From: Patiria pectinifera
Lineage: Eukaryota > Echinodermata > Asteroidea > Valvatida > Asterinidae
NCBI GenBank assembly: GCA_029964075.1
Contig: CM057149.1
Location: 5,528,465-5,592,464, forward strand
Length of the DNA stretch: 64,000 nucleotides
Direction of reading: 5' to 3'
Below are positions 37,066-47,083 of this stretch, one piece after another (within the stretch, counting starts at the first letter, position 1; each line of letters opens with the position of its first letter). The translations under genes and the position numbers were made by a program. The notes under the pieces were generated by a model. It had not been told where the DNA came from. It saw nothing but the letters and a program-made list of their open reading frames with translations, and did not search any database.

Positions 37066-37121
37066 TCCTTTTCGTGAGGAATTCTTAATAAAGGTAAACA
37101 CAGTTAAATCAGGTAAACGTA

Positions 37122-37650
37122 AATTTGTGGTTCGTGGAGCTTATTCATTCAACGCCCTTCCTACATCTCTTAAATTCCCTTTGGCTGCTTCTCTTGCCAG
37201 CTTTAAAAGCACATACAAAAACCTGCTTTAATGTACTAGTGCAGTACCCATCGATAATGCGCCTGTTAATGGGGCAAATTGCTTGATCTCTGGTTTTGGT
37301 TGCTTGCAGCTTTTTGAGAACTGCTCATGCAGACAATTTATGCGCAGGTTTCAATATTATAGTCCTCTCAGGTTGAACGCAGAGTTTTATGCAGTGCATG
37401 GGTGCTCTTGATTTTTTCAGTGCAATTTTTTTGGGTGTGTGTATCTGTATATTGTTTGTTTTTACTGGCTGGTCCGTGATTATTTTTTATATATTTTAAG
37501 TGTTTTTATGTACCCCGCATTTTACTGTTTACTATTTTTAGTGTTTTCTGTAATTGTAATTTTGAATGAATTGTTCTGTATAATTGCTGGGCACCTCTGG
37601 AAAACAGTGTACCACTGAGAGGTTTCCCCAGGGTAAATAAGAAATAAATA
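37122..37650 (+). mobile_element. 3' end of a non-LTR retrotransposon (LINE)
   Basis: 37,128-37,231 encodes KFVVRGAYSFNALPTSLK followed by a FKSTYKNLL-type end and stop. This is the pattern (aromatic/Asn-x-LP...FK..LK.LL) found at the C-terminus of many LINE ORF2 proteins. About 400 bp of 3' UTR follows, ending GAGAGGTTTCCCCAGGG and TAAATAAGAAATAAATAAA. It is heavily 5'-truncated, as LINEs usually are. CR1/L2-like is my best guess. Confidence 0.55.
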
Positions 37651-37930
37651 AACTATAAAGACATATCAGTTGTTGCATGGCTGAATAAAAAGAGACTTCT
37701 TGAAGCTTGAGCTTGTGTGTCTGGGCCTCATTCCTTGTGTGGTTAGGTAGATTTGTCGTCTCCAAACAGATTATCGCCCTAGGACCATCTGGACTGCCGC
37801 TCGTCTGGAAGGTTCTCGAGACAGTCAAACACTCGAGGAAATCGAGATTCGCCACAATAGCTTTTTATACAATACTGGCTCAGCTCTTCAGGTTCAATCC
37901 TGCACAATACTCCAAAGGTCTTATGAATTC

Positions 37931-38115
37931 TTAACCTTAAAAGGGCCGGGTTATTTTGACCATCTCTCAGCCGGGGGGGATCTCGGCCATCGAGTGACAA
38001 CAAATTTTGAAACTCGCTACATGCATAGAGTGCATAGAGCAACTCATCATGAACATACCCAAGAATTTCATGACTATAGGTCAAAGGGTTTTGGAATTAT
38101 GGCTAATTAATTATT
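37931..38115. mobile_element. Partial piggyBac-like MITE
   Basis: TTAACCTTAAAAGGGCCGGG begins at 37,931, followed by about 180 bp that is the reverse complement of 30,690-30,883. The site in copy B (GGATTCTTAAAGAGG, 49,565-49,579) is uninterrupted TTAA, so this copy inserted at that TTAA. Its other end is missing or degraded. Confidence 0.7.
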
Positions 38116-38139
38116 TATATGTATGAATGGCAACCTCAA

Positions 38140-38358
38140 TTTCCAAATCACAAATAAACTAATGCAATTGCATATGGTTCTGTCTTCTTTGAATCTGGCA
38201 TCTTTATTTCTGCCCAAACTTTTCCAAATACATCACAAATAAAATAATACCATTTCCATCATTTCATATGGTTCTGTCTTCTGTGTATCTGTCTTTTGTG
38301 AATCTGGCATCTTTATTCCTGGCCAAACTTTTCCAAAATAATTCTAAATAAACTTGAT
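38140..38358. repeat. Tandem duplication of about 100 bp
   Basis: ATATGGTTCTGTCTTCT, GAATCTGGCATCTTTATT and CCAAACTTTTCCAAA occur in order in two adjacent units, the second with a small insertion. Confidence 0.7.
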
Positions 38359-39907
38359 TCATGTCATTGGCAGTAGAAGTTTGAGTGGGGCGAATAGCCT
38401 CATACATGTAAATACACTAACGTGTGCTAACTGTGGGTCTAAGACCCACAGTTCTAGGGGTATGCCAAATGAACTTGGAAATTACACGAAATATAGACAC
38501 TCTAAAGCATAACCAGACGCCGTATTCTAATAAATCTAGAGAAAAGCACATGAAAGAGACATGGTGAAGAATAGTAATGAAACTTAATCAACGAAATGAT
38601 TACAAAAATACAACATTAAAATATGCTATAACAAAACGAATTATTATGTAGGATCACCGCTAATCTTGACAACTTTCTTACATGAAGGTGAAATCAAGAC
38701 AAACATGTCCCAAAGAACACAAAGTAAGTTTCTTCTAGCCCACTCCCATAGACCATGCACTGAGTATAAAATATACAAACTTAAGAAAAAATATCCACCT
38801 GTGTTGCAAGGGATTAACGCCTCATAAACTTAAGAAACTGTACAGTCATATGGGGCTCATTAGGTATGCAAATCCTTCTTCTCCTTACCCATTCAAAACA
38901 CATTTTTCTTCTAGCCATAATTTCATTTTTAGAAGTCATGAAATATTGCAAAAATAATCACTCTTTTCTGCCGTTTTATTTCCATCCTTTTTTTTATATT
39001 ATATTCTTGCCTTAGTTGTACCCAAGAATAATTATGGAATGATTACCCGATAATTAATGGCGAAGCAGACTATGTCGATCCTGTTAAAACTAAAATCAAA
39101 GCAGTAGTCCTTTACTGGCAAACGTATTTGATAACAAAACAATGTCTTTGGTTACCAAATTACATAATCACTCTTAGAATTTCACAACAAAATATTCATA
39201 CTCGCATACCCCTCCATTTCTCATGAGTTTTCACCAACACTCATTAAAAAATGTTGTCCTGTAACTTGCAATGCCCCTGTCATTATTTATGATTACAGCT
39301 TTTAACACAAAAAGCTGCAATTGCACAATAACCTTTGGCCGTCTTGCTTGAAAGACTTTTATGAAATGTTTGTGCCTATGCTAAACAAGCCTGGACCGAC
39401 GCGAAAATTGCTCTGAAAATTGACCACAATTATATCCCCTGAGTTTTGTCAAAGTACTACCCTGCAATGAATGCAAATACAATGTATGTACATTATTACT
39501 AAAAAATTTCGTCTATACCTGATTTCATTTTCACAGTTTTGTAATAAATGCATTTAACATTTGGTACTTGACATAATTCTGAGGTGCTCCAATGTGTCCT
39601 TTCTTTTAGTTTTACTCTCTTCTGCTAATAAACGTGTTACAATACTCTGCTCTACAGCCATATCACCATTAACATCAACTGCTATAATGACATTAACTTC
39701 TACTTAATACATAAGAAACACCCCCTCCACCCATAACGAAAATAAATTGTTGCCCACTTCCCCGGAAACGATACAAAACATTTTTTTTTTTTACTTAACA
39801 GTTGTTTTGAGTATAGGTTCATGTTCTGCATTGTGCACTTGACGATCAAAGTATTACGAGGCATATGGCAGTAATCACTTCTGTAAAGCAAAAATTAATT
39901 TCAATGA
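38359..39907. other. Downstream of the Hint gene; short hairpin at 38,429
   Basis: AACTGTGGGTCTAAGACCCACAGTT at 38,429-38,453 is a near-perfect inverted repeat of unknown role. On the - strand the first AATAAA after the Hint gene stop is at 38,980-38,975, so the stretch 39,907-38,955 may be that gene's 3' UTR (inference). No other gene features. Confidence 0.45.
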
Positions 39908-40642
39908 TTACTGAAATATGACTTTTTCGTGATACTTAGTGAAATATTCGCCTATTTCGATAGCCGAAATATCTGAATCTTCGAAAGGGGTTTTGTCGCA
40001 AAGTGCTGTGGTTTGAATGCCATTTACATTAGCCAGGCCATTGGAGGTGCGTAAAGCGACTTTTTCTTGCTTCACGAGTGGTCGGAGTTTTGTTATTTTT
40101 ACCCCGGCACCGTCAGTAGCCACCATTTTATCACTCACTTTCAGATACATAGCGGGTTTCATCCAAAGCGCGCTGCTGTCTTGAACCAGCATCAGGTGGT
40201 TGGCAGTAACGTTGATCGCAACCTCCCGGCCGCGATCCAGCCAGCCGACTTCCACAAACGTGAAGTTGCCCTTTTCTACTGTGATGCCAGTGACGACGGA
40301 ATTGGGGCCAAGGGCGTCGCCAGCAGCCAGGGCCTGTATCGGAAGATTGCCCAGCGGAGTTTGCACCACGGCGTTCGTGTCGAAGCACGTTATCGTCGCA
40401 ATGCCGCCCATCAGTACCATACAAGCCGACCAGCTCGTGGCACCCGCTTCAAGGATCGGTATGATGGCCGCAGCTGCAGCCCCACCCGTAAGAGCGGTTA
40501 TGGCAGCTATTCCAGCAGCACCTAAACCTAGCCATATGCCGCATATGGCTCCTGCCAGAGGCGCTATTGCAACGCCCGAGTTTACTGGGCTGCATGAAAA
40601 GATCAACGTTGCCAGCAAAGCCCCGAAGATGTGACGTTTCAT
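39908..40642 (-). CDS. Secreted Hint-domain (hedgehog/intein-type) protein
   Basis: Uninterrupted 244-residue coding exon. Residues 1-22 look like a signal peptide (MKRHIFGALLATLIF...). Residues 23-85 are Gly/Ala-rich and hydrophobic, with Cys34 and Cys74. A Hint autoprocessing domain follows at about 86-215. Cys86 in ITCFDTNAVVQT is the expected nucleophile; PIQALAAGD is the usual block after it; T146-A-N-H149 is the TxxH motif that activates the scissile bond; and LANVNGIQ (203-210) matches the last strand block of Hint folds. Family knowledge predicts an N-to-S acyl shift at Cys86 and release of residues before it. Only about 30 residues follow the domain, so no hedgehog-type sterol-recognition region is present. 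It is not a Hedgehog: there is no signalling domain. The composition is more GC-rich than the surroundings. An acceptor (CTTTCCTGCAG) 16 bases upstream of the ATG implies a spliced 5' UTR. The identity of the N-terminal domain is unknown. Confidence 0.82.
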   Translation of the reverse strand: MKRHIFGALLATLIFSCSPVNSGVAIAPLAGAICGIWLGLGAAGIAAITALTGGAAAAAIIPILEAGATSWSACMVLMGGIATITCFDTNAVVQTPLGNLPIQALAAGDALGPNSVVTGITVEKGNFTFVEVGWLDRGREVAINVTANHLMLVQDSSALWMKPAMYLKVSDKMVATDGAGVKITKLRPLVKQEKVALRTSNGLANVNGIQTTALCDKTPFEDSDISAIEIGEYFTKYHEKVIFQ

Positions 40643-41960
40643 TGTTTCAAATAAACACCTGCAGGAAAGCGAAACAAAATGTTTGTGTTTTTGTGGGATA
40701 CTTTAAATTTCAGATTTTTTCCTTTCACCGACGTTTATAACACTGTATGCTCAGTGTTTTACTGAGAGCTTGCGAAAAAATTCATAGGCTTACTCGGGTG
40801 GGACTCGAACCCACGACGTCCTGCTTACTAGTGCAGATGAGTAAGCAGGAGGTCGTGGGTTCGAGTCCCATCTGAGTAAGCTTATGAATTTTATCGCAAG
40901 CTCTCCCTCTTACGGTAAAAAACTGAGCATACAGTGTTATTATACGTCGGTCAAAGGAAAAAAAACCTAAAATTTAAATCACATGTCTCCGACACAAAGT
41001 ACATCATTTGAACACGTGTGATACTTATTGTAAAATGAAATGCGTTCTAATAAACAACAATAACGATAAAAAAAAATAGAGCTTCAGTATTATTTTGTTC
41101 AATCACAAATACAAGGTGTTCGGAGTGTACTGACGTCATCAATAAAATCAAAACTGTGCGAATATCTTTTGTAGGTAAGGAGTTATGAATTTTTGAAATA
41201 TGAAAATTTGAATTTATGTTATTCGACACATGATGAGGTAATCATGACGTCAACCGTAGCGCCTAAGGCGCTTTGCTGAACAATGCATGTGACTTGGGTC
41301 GGAAGAAATCATCGGCGAAATTTTCCATGGAGATGTTTCAAATTGTAGCACTAGCGTTTGCAACAACATATGAAGCTGAAATTCGGAATATACTTAGATG
41401 ATATAAGTGTTCAATTGCTCGTGGAAATAACAATGTTGAGAATTTCCTAGAAATATATATAAATACAGAGATTTGGGGAAGTTTTCGAACGATTTCTTCC
41501 AGACTTGAAGGTCAGCTATATCAGTAACCAGTATTGAGGTTTCGGCATCGATGATGGCGATTTTTTTTTCACTGACATGAAGCTAAGAATTTCTTCTTCC
41601 GTTATAATTTAACTTTTCAATCATACTGTGCATATTTTCTGAGAAACACAACGTTCAAAAGGCCATGTTTTTTGTGTGGTGCATAAATTTAGTACTGCTC
41701 TGCTATAGCGTCTAAGTACGTAATCGGATTAGCTTTGCTAACAACGGCAGCCGCTTTGCCTTAGCAACCACATGACTGTGTATACAGGTTACTGCATCTA
41801 GAGTTATACTGTTATATTTCTATATTTCAGAGTGAAACGAGGGGAACTCACCTGGTGCGTTATACGGATAGGTTCTTGGAGGTTCTCTCTGAGCTGGGGT
41901 GAGGTGTCTGTCAGAAGAGCAAGTGGACGATCTGTGGCGATGAAGCAGGCTTTATATTAT
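40643..41960 (-). promoter_or_regulatory. Probable promoter, 5' UTR exon and intron of the Hint gene
   Basis: On the - strand: ATAATATAAAGCC (41,960-41,951) is a good TATA box. About 25-30 bases downstream a transcript could start near 41,925. The exon would end AACGCACCAG|GTGAGT with a consensus donor at 41,851-41,850. The intron runs to the acceptor CTGCAG ending at 40,659, and 16 bases later comes the ATG in GAAACAATGA. The first exon holds no ATG. The combination of spaced TATA, donor and acceptor supports a transcribed gene, but it is inferred from motifs only. Confidence 0.55.
40701..40982. repeat. 280-bp palindrome with tRNA T-arm-like arms
   Basis: CACCGACGTTTATAACACTG... at about 40,728 pairs with ...CAGTGTTATTATACGTCGGT at about 40,932-40,953, and pairing extends outward to TTTAAATTT on both sides. 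Near the centre both arms carry TGGGTTCGAGTCCCA (+ at 40,857, - at 40,800), a B-box/T-arm match, with CTTACT.GT at the loop. It probably derives from a tRNA-like repeat inverted on itself. It sits inside the predicted first intron of the Hint gene. Confidence 0.75.
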
Positions 41961-42819
41961 GCTCGGCCACCGCACCACGGGCTGAGCATTGCATAATAAT
42001 ACATGCCCCGACTCATAGGGCACAATTTCGTGTAGCTAATTTGCGTAAACGTGCCTGGCTTAGTTGGGCTCGGAAATCACGGACGAGGGCGACTGCGATT
42101 GGACAGCGATTGGCTCAGGGCGGGCTTAAACCCTGGCATGGTTGTGGAGCATGGCTATTATTTTGAAGCCTTCAATCAACCTTGACGGTCAAGGTCCCAC
42201 TGTGGTCGCGCGATTTTCCCCGAAAGTTATATAATGCATCACTTGTTTATTATCATCTTTTATTTTCAAAAAGGAATTTACCCTCTCCTCTCGAATGAAC
42301 TTTTTTTCCCCATGTCCCTCCCTTCCAAAAGCATGTAAAAGTCCCACAGTGTGGCCTTACCACTTGGAAAGGGTATATTTTGCATGAAAACATTTTTTTT
42401 GGGGGGGGGGGACACCTCCCACCCGTAAAAAGTCTGGCCAAATATGATTGGAGATCTGCCCTTGCATGGTCGTGGAGCATGGCTATTATTTTGAAGCCTT
42501 CAATCAACCTGACTCTGTGGCAACTGGTTACAGTATTCGTGAGTTATAGCGTGTGTGACTCGAAGAGCCTATAGCTGGGCTGGGACCCCCCCCCCCTTCC
42601 GTGTATTTTGCGTGTATGTTTAGGGATAAAAGGGAGAGATTACAAGGCGACAAATAGAGGTACACGTACACGAACAAAAAATTCTTGAAACATCCCCTGC
42701 CAAAAAAATACTGGATTCCCCATGCACATAACCACAAAAAGTAGTAGATTCGTACACCGAGTATGCAGTACTTTGGGATTTCTTTGCTCGGCAACATAAA
42801 ATTAACATGTTCAAAAAAG
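41961..42819. other. Upstream of the Hint gene; 50-bp direct repeat
   Basis: GCATGGT.GTGGAGCATGGC followed by TATTATTTTGAAGCCTTCAATCAACCT is present at 42,134-42,182 and again at 42,465-42,511, about 330 bp apart in the same orientation. Otherwise poly-G/poly-C tracts (42,399, 42,587) and no gene. Confidence 0.55.
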
Positions 42820-43085
42820 GTTTTAAGGGTTTTTTTCTGTTCTGCGCGGCCCTACCGAAAGTGGCACCCCGGTAGAATGGGTTTTGAAAACTTTCAAAAG
42901 GCACCGACGGATCCGGATTCCGTCTGTCGAGAAAACCATGGTGGGAGCTTTAAGTTGGCAAAACACCATTGCCTGAATGGGAATCGGCTCTATTGTGCTC
43001 GACGGATCCGGATTCCGTCTGTCGAGAAAACCATGGTGGGAGCTTTAAGTTGGGAAAACCCCATGGCCTGAATGGGAATCGGCTC

Positions 43086-43728
43086 TTTTCACGAAGAGCC
43101 ACATAATTATGTCAAAAATTACAATTTTTCCGATTTTGATTTTTTGCAATATTTTGCTTTAAAACAATGTACTTAACCATGTTGACATGTTTCTGTAGGC
43201 AAAACATCATTAATTTCCAAGTTACATTAATGTTCCAAGGGACCAAAATCTCGATAAATGCATTTGGAGTTTTCACGAAGAGCCACATACATTTTGGCCC
43301 TTTGAACGCGTACAAAACCCATTGCACAGAAATACGTAATAGTAGGTCAAATGAGATTTGCGTTTTCACGAAGAGCCACATATCTTTGTTACATTTTCAG
43401 CTGCGCGCGCGTGCTCACGCGCGCTTATGGAAATACACGTTAAACAGAAAGGGCCAATATGTCGGAAACCTGAATTTGCGTTTTCACGAAGAGCCACATA
43501 TCTTTACTAATTAATTTTCACTAATTAACTGCTATATTAAGTCTTATTACTGGGCTCATGTAAAAATTCAGCTCTCGTAGAATCGTGTCATGGTTTCCTT
43601 GCTGCACAAAGTTGTTGCAAAGTGGTATTTTTTGCAGTTTTAAAATATGAGAAACTTCTTTTGCGATTATCTCGAAAACGCTTTTTCTTCAAAATCCACA
43701 TATGTGGCTCTTCGTGAAAACGGTGACG
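43086..43728. mobile_element. Cassette with five TTTTCACGAAGAGCCACATA motifs
   Basis: The exact 20-mer occurs in + orientation at 43,086, 43,270, 43,363 and 43,481 and in - orientation at 43,701-43,720, so it also forms inverted ends of the cassette. Comparison with 48,010-48,030 (CGGCTCTATTGTGCTC, uninterrupted) shows that the cassette lies between CGGCTC and TATTGTGCTC. No clear target duplication and no ORF. It looks like a non-autonomous insertion with terminal motifs repeated internally. Confidence 0.65.
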
Positions 43729-44706
43729 TATTGTGCTCACACTCATCGGTACAAACAACCAACAATGGTCTCTAAATCGAAAGTGACCCGCCGCAGTTAC
43801 ATCCTGGCTTACTTGTACTTTTAATCCGGTTTCCTTTACAAGAAAAAGAAACTAAGGCTTTTAAGGTTTTTTCTGTTCTGCGTGGGCTCACCGTTGTGAA
43901 TTCGATAGCCAATTTATAATCATGCGGCCCTACCGAAAGTGGCACCCCGGTAGAATGGGTTTTGGAAACTTTCAAAAGCCATCGACGGATCCGGATTCCG
44001 GCTGTCGAGAAAACCATGTAGACTGAGAGCTGGATAGTGGTTAATCAAAATTTCGGGAACAAAACCCCTGATTGTCTTAAAGCATAGTATCATCGACCCT
44101 GATCACAGAATGGCCAGTCTTAAGTTTCGCTAGATCACACTTAAGCCCTTTGGCGCAATGCCAAATGTGGCAAATTTTGCATTTAATCAAAATGTTGAGA
44201 ACAAGAACAAAACCAGTATCATTTGATAGCTTAGAACTTGTAGATTATGGAAATATAACTTAAGAGTGATATTAGATAAGGGTGGGCGTGGCCATCACCC
44301 CCCTCTTTTTCTTTTCGCTGATACCGTTGCAACGCAACGGTAGAGGAGAAAATGAAACCAGTTTGTATTGATGCCTTGGCACTTGTGGAACATGAAAATT
44401 AGAGTGTTTTTAGGTCAGACTAATTACCTGAAGAGCGGCGGGAAATGCCCGAAAGGGGCGGGGCCTCAACCCCCCTCCATGTACATTTTAACTCCTATTG
44501 TCGCAATGCACTTATTCAAATCTGCCAAGTTTCTCTGACAGTTGTTCTGATGTCGTGCAGTTATTTTGACACCAAGTTTATGAAAATTGGGCATAACATC
44601 CGTCAAAAATGTCCAAATATCAAAACAGGTATAGGCTTAAATGTTGACTGTTTATTGCACGGAGCTAGCATGCAAGCCTTTAACGTACATCCGAGGACGC
44701 ATGAGA

Positions 44707-45827
44707 GTGCCTTAAATAACCATGACAACAAAACATTTTAAAAGGTTGAATTGAAACTTTACAGATTAACGACAGATGTCCGGAAGTCCTCTCATTACTG
44801 ATATTTGATTATTTGCTTAAAATGATGGGTTGTTATGCGGAAGCACAGGTAGCAGGAGCTGGCGAATTACATGTATCAGTTTTCCGGTTTGAAGCTAAGG
44901 ATTGAATTGAATCTTAGGGGTCCGGCAGTGGCTGGTGGGCTGACAGGGCTGTTAAGGTCAAATATCATAAACAGTTGTGCACTTTGAGACTATAAAAGCA
45001 TAAAACTTCGTACGTTGGTTCTTCATACAATAAATATAATGATCGGATGAGAGAAAATTTCATATTTGCCCTCTGGTGACTTTCGAAAGGTCTATTAACT
45101 GTGTATACCCTGTTATTTGACATTTTAAAGATGTATTATTCAAACCCTACTTTTCCACGACCCATATCTAAACTCTCGATGTGAATTCTTGCCATTACAT
45201 GAATTTTCAAATGTAGGGAAAGTTCATATCTGACCCATGGTGGTCAGCGAGCTTTGTATACCCATTTTCCACTATTACTTTAAACTGCCAACTTTTCATG
45301 TCCCTAGTCTAAATAATGAAACATAAATTTGTTTTTACTATATTGTTCTATACATACATGATGTCATGAATTCAGATCCAGAGACGTTTTTTTTTCTCCA
45401 GGGCATCCATGTCCCCTGTTTTCGTGCCGACGCAGGCGCAACAGAATATAATTTTAAGAGGCAAGCCGGACAAACAATACAACAGTGTAGCATTGAGTTT
45501 GGTAAAAAAAAAAGTTACAAAGTGTGGCTGGTTATCGTGAACTAGAAATAATGTGTCATGGTTGGGTGAAAGCGCTTAGGCTACTTTGATTCCGTGCAAA
45601 AATCATCAGTCAGAATCTGTTGCTTTGAATTTAAACACTCCCATGTACCACAATGACGTCTCATTTTGTAAAATCAATTCTTGGGCGGCATGCCCCCATC
45701 AAGCTAAATCTTATGCTTTAATGCCTTTGCCGCTAGCACTATCTCAAGTTACACCAAGCTTTGAACTTGGCATCTCGGACCGAGGCTCCACAGCCTTCCA
45801 TCCAGTAGTATCATTGTTGCGGCTGCC
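44707..45827. other. Unique-looking interior of the composite element
   Basis: AT-rich sequence between the left arm and the 45.8-kb MITE, without recognisable coding or repeat features. Frame 45,586-45,858 is unremarkable. Confidence 0.45.
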
Positions 45828-46076
45828 CATGGGCGTCACGGGGGGGGGGGGCAATTAAGGGGGCGCTTGCCCCCCCCCCCCCCGGAAAAGCGCCCAAAAA
45901 AAAGGAGAAAAAAAGAGGCGCAAAGTCATAGTGGTGTAAATTTAATGAGTTGGGGGGGGCAAAATGTCCATGCCCCCGTCTAAAACTGAGAAATCGAGAA
46001 TTTGTTCAGAAATACAAGAATCTTTTGGGAAAAAATGTTTTGCCCCCCTCTAGAAAAATTCCTGGCGACGCCCACG
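45828..46076. mobile_element. hAT-like MITE, CATGGGCGTC ends
   Basis: Left end CATGGGCGTCACGG, right end CTGGCGACGCCCACG, inverted to each other. Flanked by GGCTGCC on both sides (45,821-45,827 and 46,077-46,083), with one mismatch if read as 8 bp. G-rich left half, C-rich blocks inside, no ORF. Same family as the insertion at 33,625. Confidence 0.7.
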
Positions 46077-47083
46077 GGCTGCCACTAGAAAAAAGAGAAA
46101 TAGAGGTCAGAGGTCACCCCATTGTCTTTTGGGTCTGATTTTATATTGAGTGTGGAATTATAGTTGCAATGCCGTTCTTTTTCACTTTATAGTTGTGGCT
46201 TGGTTCACGAAACATTTTGCGTTTTGAAGAATAAAAATGATATTGGCGAGATCTAGGGTACACAACGTAATTGACCTGTCCCAGCTGAGGGCAACGGAGG
46301 TCTGATATGCCCTTCCCACATCGGAATTTATTTTAATGGACATCTGAATATGTGTAGTACATCTGTGAAGTTTCAATTCAAACTGTTAAAACGTTTTGTT
46401 GAAGTTGTCAGTTGAAGTCGGCACTCTCATGCGCCCTTCGATGTACGTAATACATGCTCTATAGTAATGGACAAGTTAGCATTTAAGCCTATACCTGTTT
46501 TGGTATTTGGACATTTTGTGACGAAGGTATGCCCTATTTTCATAAACTTGGTGTCAAAATAACTGCAAGACATCAGAACAACTGTCAGAGAAACTTGACA
46601 GAATTGAGTAAGTACATTGCGACAATAGGAGCTAATACATGGAGCAGGGTTGAGGCTCCGCGCTCTTCGCGCCGCTCTTAAGTTAATTAGTCTGACCAAA
46701 AAACACTCTTAAGTTATATTTTCATGTTCCACAAGTGCAAAGACATCAATAAAAATGGTTTCATTTTCCAATTTTAAATTTAAAGTACATTTGCACAGTT
46801 TCAATTTGTCGGCACTCTCATGCACGCTTTCATTTGCATGTACTTTTCAATGGGAAAAGTTAACCTTTGGGTCTACATGTGTCGGAAAATGGACATTTTG
46901 TGACGAAGGTATGCCACATTTTCATAAACCTGGTTTCAAAATAACCGCAAGACATCAGAACAACTGTCAAAGAAACTTGGCGGGATTTTGAAAAATGCAT
47001 TGCGACGATAGGAGCCCAAAATGTACACGGAGGGGGGTTGAGGCCCCGCCCCTTTCGGGCATTTCCCGCCGCCCTTAAGGTAA

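Larger units (their letters stand above)
35670..37856. mobile_element. 2.2-kb TG...CA insertion flanked by ATAG
   Basis: Copy B of the duplicated block reads CAACATAGCTTTTTATAC without interruption. Copy A reads CAACATAG|TGTAAGG...CGCCACA|ATAGCTTTTTATAC. The insertion therefore starts TG, ends CA and is flanked by a 4-bp ATAG duplication, as expected for an LTR-retrotransposon or solo LTR. A GGGTATAAAAAAAGC motif (35,749) and AATAAA (37,684) are in keeping with an LTR. No paired LTRs or gag/pol are seen; the interior holds a foldback and a LINE fragment. The class is inferred from the ends. Confidence 0.6.

Noticed and set aside
40067-40634. 144-152 codon frames on the + strand over the Hint gene
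   Set aside because: Antisense shadows. The - strand frame has the signal peptide and ordered Hint motifs.
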